Below, piece after piece: positions 49,801-62,796 of a stretch of DNA of 64,000 nt (position 1 is its first letter; each line of letters starts with the position of its first letter). A program made the position numbers and the translations under genes. Source of the stretch: Lanius collurio (Eukaryota > Chordata > Aves > Passeriformes > Laniidae); assembly GCA_020086605.1 (NCBI GenBank), contig JACBWW010000004.1:25907076-25971075 (forward strand), in the 5' to 3' direction. The notes under the pieces were generated by a model, which had not been told where the DNA came from, ran no database searches, and saw nothing but the letters and a program-made list of their open reading frames with translations.

Positions 49801-51361
49801 CTCACCAGGATTGTCATCTGTTTCAGAATAGTGTAAGTAGTCCCTTTGTGAGATACTAATGACCTTTTCTTGATTTTGTAACTTGCAGTAGTTAAGCAAT
49901 TCATTGCTGCACATGTGCAACCACTCAAGATCAGTTTTCTCCAGCAAAATGCACTGTAATTTTATGCAGTGTTTAATCATTATTCCTATTTTGCAAGAAT
50001 ATCAATAAAATGTGTTGTAATGTTTAAATAAAAGGCATTCTCAACCAAATGATCATAGAAAGCATGTTTAAAAAGATGTCAGCTTACATTTATACAAGTG
50101 ATAGGAGCAATCCACACAAACTGGATGCAAACCACACAGATGGTTAGCAAGTTAGAGTATTTACAAACGCCTTGGATATTTTAACATTTGCACTCTTTCT
50201 ACCTGCCACAGCAAATTTGAACTAGATTTTCCAGCTGCTGTCAGATTCAAACCCAAGACTGTCCTTCATTACAAGCACCCCTACCAGGAATATGCCTACT
50301 TTCACTGTGTATTCTCTCTCCTGTTGCTTGTAATTAGTCGATAGAGTATAAAAGGAAGGACTGCATAATGATAGAACTGCAGATATTTTGCCTTGCCAGG
50401 TGGAGTGTGAGGGTTTTTAGAGGCAAGTTGAATGTCAAAACTGGAGACAACCCTTCCCTTGCTCAAAGAAACCAAAACCACTCAGGAAACAGTGTGCGTG
50501 TTCAGCTTTAGGCATGCAATTATGTAATAAGCTACAGTGATGAGTAACAGCTTGTATTTTGGTGTGGCAGAGGTGGTGTAATACAGTGATTGAAAACATG
50601 GTTTTCTCAGTCCCATACTAAATCACCACCTTCCCCTACACTGCTTTCATGCAACCTTTCTGACTAGGCAGTGTCTTCTTCTTAGTTAAAGTAGTCATTA
50701 TAGCAACTTAAAGAATAGCACCTAAATTAGGGCTATCACTGTTTTTTATAGTCATAGCATTCTGATGCATTCTGATATATGAGTTCCCTAACAGCTGTAA
50801 TTGTTTGGGTTCTGAGAGGGGCCTTATTTTCAACTAAATAAGTTTGTTGACTTCACTACTTTTGTGAACAATTCCTCCAACAAATCCCTTACCTCTGACA
50901 CATATCATCAGAACCTTTTGCTGTTGGCAAACTATCATTTAATGAAACATCGGGAAACATACTATAGCATTCATCTAAATGAATCTCTCATGCCTAAATG
51001 GGTAATATTGAAACATAAATATTTTTGCATTTGGGAGACTTTCCCTTGAGAAAACCATACATAAAATGGAAGCTCTATGAGTAATGAGTGACAGTTTCTT
51101 AAAGGCTAATATTTTCTTTAATCTATTTCCATAACAGGAGAAGAGAAGAAAATACAGTGCTAAGCATAAGGTGTGCTTTTGGGATTAGAGAAACAATCTC
51201 TGCTAGTATGTGTATCTCAGACCACAGGGAACAATATGCACACCACAAACACATTTTTATTTCATTTAATCAAATATAGAGGTGTCTTAAATATTTTTTC
51301 TGTGTTATTAAAAGGATTGAGGAGTCCTTACATTTTCTTTTTTCTTTCTTTTTTTCTAAAG

Positions 51362-51408
51362 AAAAGTAAAACTGCCCTTAATGCTGGACTAGACTCCGTG
51401 ATTGTCAT
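51362..51408 (+). other. Candidate 47-nt exon (splice signals only)
   Basis: A pyrimidine tract TTTCTTTCTTTTTTTCTAAAG ends at 51361. It is followed by 47 nt with one open frame reading KSKTALNAGLDSVIV and by a GTAAGG donor at 51409. A second donor-like GTAATG starts at 51414. No branch site stands out and no family is recognised, so a chance pseudo-exon is quite possible. Confidence 0.18.
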
Positions 51409-52831
51409 GTAAGGTAATGAAACCATTAAATGCACAGTATTAAGAAGAGACGAGATGCAATTAGCCAAGAAATTACTCTGATCTCGGTGACATTTTCAAA
51501 AAATCATAATACAATATACATTGCAGGACATGATTGACAGTCTAATCCAGTTTTGATGGAATGTAGTCCACATACTGAAAGTAAAGCAGTACAAGGCCAG
51601 ATAAAGCTCACAGCTGTGAATCCCTGATATGTCCTTACAGTCTTGTCACCCAGGAAATTCCTCAGGTTTAAAAGATGATGAAAGTATCGACCATTAATGA
51701 CAGGATCATCTCCTACCCTGAAATAAAATGTACTAATCCCTTTTGCTAGGTCTATGAATTCCTAATATAAATTATATAAACTGTAGTAATTCATCTCTGT
51801 TAGCACAGTTGTGTTTGGAAATTGTACAGCAGTCTTTGCCCTATTTGAAACGCCAGATGAAAGCAAGACATGTTCGTTTAAGCTGCAGCATAAAGTAATT
51901 TAACACAGGGGACAGAATAACTTCTGGATAATGAGCAGTATATATGTAAAAGAAGGAAGTTCTGAAGTTCTAAAGTGGCCTGATGGATTTATGCCTGATC
52001 TTAGAAAGAGGCCAAAAATGTAAATATAGGAAGTATGGTTGAATGCAGGTGCTTTGTTAGACATTTGTAAGATGATTTAATGATTGAGTCATACAAAATA
52101 CATCCTCTGACTTCAAAGAGATATACAATGGTCATTTATGTCTTACAAATAATTTGCATGGTAACCTATCCATCATTTAAAAATAAGTAATGTGGATCAT
52201 ACTGGATTATACTGCAAGGGGGAAAAAATAAAAAATTAATCTGAAGTGACATTTATAAACACATTTGAATTTCTGCAATCCATTTTTGATAGTACATGGG
52301 CTGCACATGTCTATGAAGCTGGACTTGCATCTTTGTGCTCCTGTATCATTGACACCTATAGCATTGGCTAGACAAGCAGTCATTGATGAAGTCAGATAGT
52401 TAACCATCTAAAGGACATTCAAGGCATCTTTCCATAATAAAAAGCACAAAGCTAGATCTTGGACACTCTTCACATTAGTAATGACAGTGCAGAAATGCAA
52501 GCTTATTAAAAGAAATACCTGGGGTCCATGTAAAAAAGTGAAAATCCTTTCAGTATGATAGATGCATGTTTCAGCTGCGTGTACTGCACTCATGCAGAAC
52601 AGTGTTTGCTAGTTTTAGGAGTCAAACGAGTAGAGAATATTGCTTAACGAATAATATTTTCAAAACCCATGTTTGTTGTAGAGGTAATTTTTCAAAGGCA
52701 TTCCATGTTTTGTAGCCTTTCTACATTGTGCATCTGGCAAAAGTCTACAGTAGAAATCATTGCAATGCACATGCACACAAAGCAGAGCCTAATGTTATTC
52801 AGTGCTCTGAGAACACTTTAGGAAGCAGAAC

Positions 52832-53023
52832 ATGAGAGTGTCAATTCTTTTATGTCTGGCTAGCATTGCTTTTGCCATTTATGTTCAGAATCATTGCAGT
52901 GAGATCAAAGGTAACACTACACTTGAGTTCCCTCAACTTGTGGGATTAAAGATACCCCACAGGTATGATGGACTACGACTAGTTCAAACTCTTCAAATTT
53001 CAGCAGGTTTCAGCATAACTTGA
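52832..53023 (+). CDS. Small open frame with signal-peptide-like N-terminus (doubtful)
   Basis: Sixty-three codons. The first nineteen read MRVSILLCLASIAFAIYVQ: a basic residue, then a hydrophobic run with small residues at a possible AFA cleavage site, as in secreted proteins. The remaining part has one cysteine and a possible N-glycosylation site (NTT). The start context has A at -3. There is no TATA box, splice signal or homologue that I can name. In a window with dozens of chance frames of this size, chance is the first explanation. Confidence 0.1.
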   Translation: MRVSILLCLASIAFAIYVQNHCSEIKGNTTLEFPQLVGLKIPHRYDGLRLVQTLQISAGFSIT

Positions 53024-55489
53024 AATATGAACCAAACCCCAACTGATCACATACCATTCTGAAATCACCTCAGAGAACCCAAAAACCCTCCAAAAAACAG
53101 CAGAAATCTATCAGTCATTTGAAATGTTAAAATAAAAATTCAGTACATATTGTCAGACCAAAAACCAGAACTTAACTTTGAACATCTACCCAAGCTTACA
53201 TGCAAAGAGGTGACTAATGGATTATGCCACTTTGTGAGTCAGACTTGGAGAAATACTGCCTTTCCATCCTGAGGATCTGACTTATTCAAGCTGGGTAGTA
53301 CTAGTGATGAATACAACTGGGTTTGTAAGTAGCTTATATTAAATTCAGGGGTTTGTTTGGGGTTTTTTTAACGTTCACTAAAAGTGGCGATTTAATTCTA
53401 AATTCTGTTTAAAGGATGTTCGAATTCCAAATAGTCTCTGAATAATTTTCATTTGTCTATGTTCTATTTATACCATTCAACAGAGACATATTTTTTTATT
53501 ATCTTATCTATCAAGACCTTGAACATTTGGAAATACTATTGACATAAAGCAGAATTAGAAAGCACAAAATGCTGCATCTAATGACAAGATTTTATTGCAA
53601 TAGTGTACATACAAGAATACACTTTAGATTACTATCATAACTAATATATTGCAATGCTGATAAGAAAATGGCAGAAAAAGAATGCTTCATACATTAGCAG
53701 CTTGAAACTAAGAACGCGATGAGTATCTTTTATTTCACTAAATTTGGTAGTAATCAAGGGCCATCAGCAGCTCCTAGGAGGATCTCTGCACACCACAGCA
53801 TCTGATCCTTGTACAGAGACATTGTAAGCTTAAAAGTGCCTTATAAAACAGGGATGCTTATACTACTCACAATATCTTCCATAATTCTACCTTGAATTAC
53901 TTCTTAAAACTCAACAAGGCTTCCTAAGGGGAGAATTTTTTTTTTCTGTTCTGAGTCAGATATCATGCAATCTTTACTCACTGTTATAAATTAGCTGTGA
54001 ATGTGTCTTGCCTACACAGCTTCATGTCAGTAGATTCTGTCTTTCCCTCTTTTTTTAAAATGAATAAAAATTGAAGTGTATTGTACTTCAAATCAAGGAA
54101 AACTGAAAGAACACCTGAATTTCAAGGTCTAGTTTGCTCTTAAAATATGGGTTTTCCCAAGTAGAGAGGCAGGGGAATGAAAAAGAATGTCTTGTGGGTT
54201 TGTATAGTAGGTGCTTTTATGTTCAACAGCAGTGCAATTGTATTCTTTGTTTTAAAGTATAACTGTCTTTATTTGCGGTAAATGAAGATTATCGGCCCAA
54301 ATTGTTTCAAATTGTTTTTGATTACCTATGCTGTAATCTTTAGATGAACAGATACTCAGAGTTGCCTTTTTCTCTTCCCATGTGCACAATGTGATGATGG
54401 TTTTCTATTTTTATTATTACTTAGGGAATATAATAAAAGAGGATAACTTTGATTTTAACTGTTTTAAAAGTAAACAAATATGTCGAGCTTCTTAAAAATA
54501 ACAAATACATTGACATTTTTGGATGTTTTCCTAGGTTTCAGTACTTTGCCATTTATATTCAATTTTTAGGCAATCAGCTTCAATTTTGGCATAGTAATTT
54601 ATTAAAGAATCCAGATTCCTTTGAGAAAAATCAAAACTGATGATGCCAGCAGACTCAACATGAGAGTATAATGCAAATGCTGTTATTTTGCTGTATGAGC
54701 ATTTAAAGAGAGAGAAAAGGAAGATTCTGGGAAATAAAACTGAATATTTTAGTATGTGATGTGCTAATCCTGCAAACCTTTTTTTTCATACTCTTCTTCG
54801 TAATCTTAGATTTTTAATATATATAATACTATATGTTATGATAAATCCTAAGTTTGTTTTTTTTTTTAACATAATTGTACACACTGCAAGCTAAATGATT
54901 GAACATCCTTTTGCATGTGTAATTCCAGCACCAGTTGCACTAGATATCCTTCTATATTTTTTCTGCTTTATTAGTATTGTATGATCTGTTCTTATTTCTG
55001 CAGCAAAATCACAACAGCTAAAGCCATTATTTTTTAGTAGTTTTTATAAGATATAAATTTCTCATATTAATAGTCTGATAATAAAGATCATGTGGTGAAG
55101 TAAACGAATTTACTCTAAGGCTAAATAAAGGATAATGAGAAATACAGTTTGTATTTCATTCAGAAGGTAATGGGCAGTGTTTCCATTTGCCCCAAAATCC
55201 TAAGGAACTAAAAACATTATTATTTTGCTTAAAAACAAAAAATTATGTATTTAATTTATTCTGAACCATCAGTGATGGTACATATACTACTACAGACTTG
55301 GTGATGTGATATTTAAGGTGGGAAAAAGACTAGTGATGGTCTCTAGCCAAACATAGATAATAATAATTCACAGGGTATAACACCTGACATTTTCAAAGTT
55401 CTGTATAGTCATACGAAAAGCATCAGAAAAATATGAAAATAATAAATCACTCTCAGTCTAAAAGCATTCTGTGTGCTTCTACAATTAAA

Positions 55490-55800
55490 AGAGCGTAGCA
55501 GAAGACCCGAACACTGCGTTTGGAGGACACACGCATGTGGGAGGGGAAACCTTGTTCACTTAAAGTCAATGTTAAATATTTTTCAAGATTTGAAATCAGT
55601 TTTTGGCACATCTGTTATGGCCAATTAATTACTTTAATTTGCTTTAAGTTGTGTACTTGAAGATGAATAGCGCACGATAACAAGGCTAGGCTTTGTGAGG
55701 AAGACCTTTGCTAGTCTGTACAGTGTGCTGCCTCATTACAGAGCTAGTTATCTGCAGGAAGTCTGACATTGAAAGGTACTACACGTCCCATAACACCCTC
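55490..55800. promoter_or_regulatory. Candidate regulatory patch with retained CpGs
   Basis: In a window nearly free of CpG, this block holds about seven of them (in AGCGTAGC, CCCGAAC, CTGCGTTT, CACGCATG, AGCGCACGAT and ACACGTCC). It also has a homeodomain-type AATTAATTA cluster near 55620-55640. Retained CpG and unique sequence suggest constraint or low germline methylation. No transcript signal was seen. Confidence 0.2.
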
Positions 55801-58800
55801 CCTTAACTGTGATGATTGTAGTTTCTTCCTAAAAGTGATGATTAGGAGAGAGAAAAACAAAACGGAAAGCTGTATGAATATTTCATGTAAGTGTAAGCAG
55901 GCACTTACTGGACGCAGACCTTGATTGATGCCAGAGTGCCTCTAAATGCCTTGACATTGAAGGGTTTAGACTTCCCTTTCCACAATGACTGCTTCAAGAG
56001 CTGCAGTTAATAGAGGAATATAGCTGTATTTCACTGAAGAGCTCTTTATTACTGGCTGATATTAAACAAGATCACAAGCCTTGAGTAAGTGAATCTAGAT
56101 GCAAGAGTTAGTGGATATCTAAATGAGAGAAGATAGTTAAGGTTTCTTCTCCCTCTGTCTTCCTGTTCTGTAGCTCAATTGCTTGCATCAGTTTTAAATT
56201 CCTTCCTATGCTGAAGTGAATCAGCAACACATGAGGAATCAGCCATAAATTGTTTTAGAGCACCTCTGTTCAACAAAGCACCAAATGGAAATGTCTAAAC
56301 AAGTTCTTATAAGGAGGCAAGTATTTTTCAATCATATTAAAATTATTACAATTATTCAGATTTAAAAACTTAGAATTTTAAAATCTTTCCCAATAAGAGT
56401 TTTGAAACATTGATCAGGGAAAAGTATCTGCTCTTTCAAGGTTTGGTTTATCTTTTGCTTTCATAAGGACACAAATATTTCTATGCATGTGCTGTGTAAG
56501 AGCCCAATTCTGTCATTATTTTGAAGTGGCCTCTTGAAAACAGAGTGGTCTTTTTTAAATGGAATAGTAATGCATGCGAATAGCTTAGAAGCTGAAATCA
56601 GTGTTGTGAAGGGATCATCTTTCAAAATCAGTAAAATGAAGGAATGATATTTTGAAAGTTGACACTGAGATGTTTCATAGTGAGTGTGAGATGATGGTCA
56701 TAATACGTATTTAGCATGTTTTATAATAGACAAATCACACTTTGAAAAGAGCTCTGTGTCTACCATACGATTTCACCAGGATGTTGGACTACACTTTCCA
56801 AATACTTTTTTTTTAAGCCTGATTTATGAAATACCTTATTTCCAGCTCTGCCATATTTAGGCAGAAATTTTAGTCAACATGTTAGTAAAGGAACGGAATG
56901 ATTCCTCACCTGGAAACTGTTTTATACATTAGAAGGAACCCGTGTTTATACCACCCATCTCAAATCCAGTACACCACCATCAGGAGGACTGTGAGATCAC
57001 CTTTTCATTCTCCACACTGATTCCCTCTGCTGCATAAAGGACTGAATTGGCCCTTCCCAAGCATCCATGCAAGGGTGTGTTCTTAAGGCTCTTCCAGTAA
57101 ATTGATTCCTAAGGTGGTTTGAGCAAAGAAACAGCTAAGCTGGTTTTGTCAGCATTATCGCAAAAGCTTAAGTTTTCCATAGAGTTTTTCCACCAAACTG
57201 CTAACTATACCAGCAGCAGAAAATAAGTGCTTTTTTTATTCCATTTGTTTTCTTTGTTTTAATCACTCCAGCACATCATCTTCTTTGAATTGGATTTGGG
57301 CACTCTCACTTAACTCGTCTTTTGACATGAGATGTCCACTAGCTAAAAATAAAATAGAATTCAAATTATATTTTAAATTCTTTTTTACTTGTGACACACT
57401 GTAAAAAATAAAGCAAAAGTGAAATAGTTAGGGCTTCTTTTAAAAGAATGTGTTGCACCATGGCTGTTTATCGGATATTAAATTACATGTAAACAGAGAT
57501 TTTTAGCTGCCTTCATCATAATGATCACATCTAGTTATGTTTTTTGTGAAATAAAGGGCTTGCATTCATTCCTGTTGAAGTAAGCAGGATTTTTAGCTAT
57601 TGATCTAGCAGCAACTGGCTGTTATACTGGCAAGTATATTTCCAAATTCTCACATATTTGCTTTTACTTTAGGAGTTTCTATATTATCTAAAGCATAATG
57701 TGAAAAGAAGCAAACGAATGCTATCTCCAAAGAAAAATTGTTGGAGATTCCACATAACAACCACTGCAATATGATTTCTTTTTTTCCATCCATACATTAA
57801 TTTTGCTGATAGTTGTGTATCAGTTAAGAAGCTTCTGAGCACTTTCCAGCTGTGAGTTGTCCTTATATGCCTGCTCATGCCCACATCTAATTTCGTATGT
57901 TACTGAGCTGACCATATATTTTAACACTAAAGCCCATATGCACATTTATGCCCATATAAAAAATGTTGTACAACGCTGATGTTAAGCTTGTGATCATGAC
58001 CACAGAGGGAACAAACAGAGCAAAAGCGAGCCTTAGTAATGTTACAGCCTGGTTGTTTCTAAGGAGGTGTAGTGTGCCAGAATTTTTTATGCACTACTGA
58101 GAGGGCAGACAAGACCAGGAATAAAAAGCTGCATGGAAGAACTTGAAAGAGACAATTTAATGAATACTGGATCACTTTGTTATTAAAAATAAACACAGAT
58201 TTAATCTTAATATTTCATAATCAGTCATGCATCTGAGTTTAATAACTGTAAACTTGGACTTTCATCTATGTGCACTCAAACTAATGCTCTAATTACCTAC
58301 AGATGCAGCCTGTTCCTGTGTCTCTTGAGCACATGAATGAAGTCACTCCTGCTACCTGCTGGAACGACAGGTAGATGCTTATTCAGGCAAGAGCAGTAGA
58401 ATTTTGATGCCACCGTTAGATATTTATGAAAAGAGATGCATTGAATTTTATCTCAGTAGATCAATTTTCAGGACAGAGTTCCTAACAGCGTATTCATAGG
58501 CTGGGTACAAAACCAATTTTATCTGCTTCACTGGTGTGTGAACTGTATAAGGAAAGACATCTCTTTACTCTCTGATAGCTTATCTTCCCTGGTGACCATT
58601 TATGCGTGCTCTTGTAAATATACATATTTTACAGAAAAAGCTCTTTAAACTATCCTTCGAGATGACCTTGAAATAGAAGCATTTGAATCTTCAGGAAATT
58701 AACAGAAAAGTCTCTTTTGATAATGACTGGCAGGGTAGGAAGTACCACTCAAAGCAGGAGTAACAATCAGTGCTGCAAGCTATTTAATAGTACAGGTCTA

Positions 58801-59984
58801 TGACAGAATAATATTTTTACAAGGAAACACACAAAAAGAAAAATATACCTACTCTTCTATCCCTGCAAAGTTTCTTAGGAACTGATAGATTTTTCGAAAA
58901 TAATTGTTAGGCAAAGTGGGGCTACTGTTTAAAAATATTTAAAGTAAACAATAGGAAACATAACCAGTGTTTTTTTATTGCTGGGCACATGACTAAACTT
59001 AGTTCTATCAATAGAGAAAATTATGACACATTTCCAAGTGATACACTGAAAGCGTGAAAATATTTATCATGGGAACATAAGGAATTTCTTATTATATCTT
59101 AGTGTGTATTTAATTATCTTTATTTCATTCCCTTTTTTTCCACTTTGTTTTCTCACTTTTCTACCAAACAAAGCTTCTTACAGATGAATCCCTCAAATTA
59201 AAATTATAGGTTCGTACATTGTAAATATGTATGTGAAGTGAACATTGATATCACCTCACTTATATCCACTGCCCTAACTTATAAATAAATCCATATATTC
59301 TCCTTTTATCTATACATAAACAGACTTATAACTCCATGCCCAAATTCCCTCACACAGATGCACACTATAAAAATACTCTTCTCTATAAATGTCTCCAGGC
59401 ATACGCACTTGTGTCCCTAACAAATGTATGCTTTGCATGTGCACGTGCACATTTCACAGAGCACACTTTCTGTGTTCCTCGCCAGCCCACATCAAATGCC
59501 TCTAGTTGCTTTTTCTCATGCTGTCTCTTCAAAGATGCCTACATAAAAATTCTCTCATTTCTTTATGTCTATAGCTTGTACTATTCATAGAATACTCACT
59601 TTCTGTACACAAGCACACACAATCCTTTCAGCATTCATTATGTACATATGCAATCTTTTGTAGTAGCAGCTTGATTAATCATGGAGTCATTTTAAAATTT
59701 TATAGAGAGAACTTAGGAACACACCTCTATAATGCTGCAAGGTATTCCTTTTTAACTTCACTAACAGCGTCAAAATAACTGATAAACAGTTTATCAAATG
59801 AGAAGGAAGGAACCTAAAAGATAATTGACACAGCAATAACACATTTATTGCTGTTATGAATTTTTGAATCGACACCATTACCATGAATTCTACTCACTAT
59901 TATCATTTTTGAAAATATGATAAATCAAAGACAGGTATCAGTTATGGACACCAACATAAGGTATTGAGCAGCCACTCTGGGACA
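55801..59984. other. Unique non-coding DNA
   Basis: No gene or recognised repeat. It holds a 16-bp perfect palindrome at 59437-59452. Segments near 56930-57110 and 57960-58130 are unique and moderately G+C-rich but otherwise unassigned. Confidence 0.55.
59437..59452. promoter_or_regulatory. 16-bp perfect palindrome with CACGTG E-box core
   Basis: ATGTGCACGTGCACAT equals its own reverse complement. The centre is CACGTG, the E-box bound by MYC/MAX, USF and CLOCK-type bHLH dimers. Flanking DNA is A+T-rich. Function is inferred from the motif only. Confidence 0.3.
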
Positions 59985-60540
59985 GGCACCCAGAAAGGAA
60001 CATAGAAATATTGCTTGAAACTGTGGGAGAGGCAAAATTTTGGCTGGAACTCAGACTGACAGAAGATGTTAGGAATAATAAAGAAGGCCTTAGTATGTGA
60101 GAAGCAAGCAGAAGTACAAGATGCAGGTCCACAGCTGAACAAGTTAGTATAAGCTGACAGGTTAATTAAATATGATACAGAAAAAGCTGAAAGATAAATG
60201 CTTTCTGTGCTTTAGTGTTCAAGGGTAAAGTTAGCTCCCAAAACTCAGTGCCAAGAAGCAACAACAAAGTAAACCATGAAAGAGTGAGTGAAGAAAAGAG
60301 TTAAGAGCTTTCTGCAGCTTTTGGACATATGTAAGTCCATTCAACCTGATGGGATAGGTATGAGGTGCTCAGAAAGTTGACCAAAAGCACAGAAAAGTCT
60401 CTCTGTTTCAACTTTGAAAGGTTGTGGAGAACAGGCCAAGTTCTCAATGATTGGGAAAGCACAAGTATATACCCACCTCCCAAAAACAAGATCTGGGAAA
60501 CAACAGAGGAGTCAGCTTCAAGTCAGTCATTTACAGTTGT
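59985..60540 (+). mobile_element. Old CR1 LINE fragment, ORF2 linker and start of reverse transcriptase
   Basis: A strongly diverged CR1 piece without a 3' end. Translated parts follow the ORF2 order: EILLETVGEAKFWLELRLTE and DVRNNKEGL (about 60007-60093), YDTEKAE then, after a frameshift, NAFCALVFKGKVS (about 60170-60235), then the GPDG-type block near 60340 (LMG in ATTCAACCTGATGGGATAGG), then LWRTGQVLNDWE and a PPPKNK-GN-R segment (about 60420-60520). The DNA landmark GGACATATGTAAGTCCAT at 60323-60340 is characteristic of CR1. Several stops and frameshifts show that it is long dead. Edges are approximate. Confidence 0.82.
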
Positions 60541-62796
60541 TTAACTCAGAAAAAATAAGATTATTTTCAGCTGTGTTTCTAACTACAATAATTCCACACG
60601 AAAGGTAATGGCAGCTTCTTCTCAAAGGCTTGGCAAAAAGCAACCCTACTGCAAAAAAGGCACAAAGGGAAAGTGAGTTTAGGCTGTGATATCTGTGCTG
60701 CACTGACTCTTGTTCAATTACAAGTACCCCTTTCTAGTGATCAGGCTTCTTCTCTGCAAATGCTTATTAAAATCTTATTTCCTGATTCCTTTTCATTAAC
60801 ATCTCTGTTTTTCAAATTTCTGAAGTAAAATGCTCACTTTGGCTATTTCAGTCACAAAGCTCATTGATTTTCAAAGAAGACTGGATTTTGGCTCCATTTG
60901 GTCCAATGGTTGCACATTGGGTTCTATAAGCTTTCAGAAATGTTTTGATGCTGACCTCAGACTAGGCTTACATTGTGTAAAGTGTAGAATTTCAGTCAGT
61001 CAGCCTAACTTAAAACACTCAAGAGCTGATCATTTGAGCTATGTTCAAACAAAGTTTGAGTGTCTCTAGAGGTAGCCAGAGTGTATGAGAGTACTTTACC
61101 TCATACATATGCCTCTGGAACTAAATTCTGAAATATCTCATATTTATAACAATTATGAAAGCCGATATTTTTAAAGTCTGAATCCTTTGTGACATTCAGA
61201 AAATTATTAAATTTGCATAACTAAAAGCAATGAACATCACTTCAAAATATAAAAAAAAAATACTGCTTTTTGACATGTCTATTTTCAGATGGCATCAACA
61301 AATATTCAGGTATAGAGACAGAACAGGTTTTCTTCATTAACACTTCCATGGATTATCATAGACTAACTGTCATTGCTATGTTATTTGGAAATTTGTTTTT
61401 AATCCAGCAGCACCATATTGCTAATGATTGAAACATCTACCAGAGGCATCTTTTCTAACAGCAGAGAAATGCCATGGAATTGATTTTAATTAGCCTTTCG
61501 AAAAAAAAGGAATTATGTAGAACTCAAAATCCATTGTTCAAGTCATATGCCAGCCAAGCTGTGTAAGAGGTTTATACAGCTAACTGGACATTTGGGACCC
61601 ATGTCTGTGTTCAGAAATGTACTAACCATTTAATAGAAAAATGTAAGGGATATGTTCACTTACAGCATACTGTCTAGGTAGTGATTTAATTATGATTATA
61701 ATTGTAACCAAGAAACAGCCACAAAAGCAGAGGCCAAATTCTGTTCTCCAGAGCAAAGTTCAAAGGGACTATAGAGATTTTTTTAAGAGACTATGAACAT
61801 TTGTCTGCATCATATGTTAAATATGCCTGCATCAATGCATATGAGAATTCTACAAAAATATGGTTGAGATATTCTTAAAATAAGGTCCATTCTCTGCTGA
61901 AAAATACAAATCAGAAAGCAAGTTGTTGACTGACATACCATGCCAAATCCAGAAACCAAAGCCAGATGCTTTATGTATTTTAATTTTTTTAGTAGCCTAT
62001 GAGGACAATGAGCAAATTTCCATACAAATGCTTTTCTCTGGCTAAATGATGTGCATTTCTAGGTACGAAAATGTTGACATCAAAAGCTGAATAAACGTTG
62101 ACTTTTCTTTCTGATCTACAGGTATTTGGATAATCCGACCACATGGAGTATACAACATTAAGAATTCTGACATACACAACTGAGCTTAAAGAATTTTAGG
62201 TTTCCAGGTGAAGATTTCAAAAAACTTCTTTTAAAAATACGAGACACTGCTAGTGTTAAAATGAAGAAATTGCTCTGAATTGTAATAGGAGAGACAAGCT
62301 AGTAAGATATTTCTCATTGAAATGTCATTGTTATTTAGAAGAATACTGAAACACTTATTAAATTTATTGTACTTATGCTTAAACAATTATTTCCACTTCT
62401 GATGGTTCCAAAACTCTGATCCCAGTATTTTTTCTGCATATTTTGATACAGAGTCTTGCTGGAACTCCATGGAAGTCTTGCTTTGGATAACCAAACCTGT
62501 CTTTCTGAGTTCAAGATTTATTATGTTTATTAACCATACTTCATGATAAAAAAATGTCAAAGTCAATTACATAATAATTCTGTCTTGTGATCTGGTGAAA
62601 AAAATTTTAGACTACTTCCAAAGAAAACGAATGGGGAAAGAAGTTAGACAAGGACAGAAGGCAAGTAAAAAATAGAAGGCCCAGATAGAGGTTAAAATCA
62701 TCACCTGGTATAGTGAAGAACCAAGTATTTAAAGATGGTAATTCCTTCTGATCTGGAAAGTCAATTACATAGTGGGTCTATTAAAAGCAGTTTTAA
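60541..62796. other. Unique non-coding DNA
   Basis: A+T-rich sequence between two CR1 copies. Short open frames only. An acceptor-like CATGTCTATTTTCAG near 61288, followed 21 nt later by GTATAG, is noted but was not called. Confidence 0.55.

Larger units (their letters stand above)
46971..55489. other. Unique non-coding DNA
   Basis: About 8.5 kb of A+T-rich sequence without a recognised repeat or gene. A T tract lies at about 48725-48740. A candidate exon at 51362-51408 and a small open frame with a signal-peptide-like start at 52832-53023 are listed separately. Confidence 0.5.

Noticed and set aside
61270..61315. 21-nt micro-exon candidate ATGGCATCAACAAATATTCAG before GTATAG
   Set aside because: The donor is weak and so short a segment cannot be supported without transcript data.
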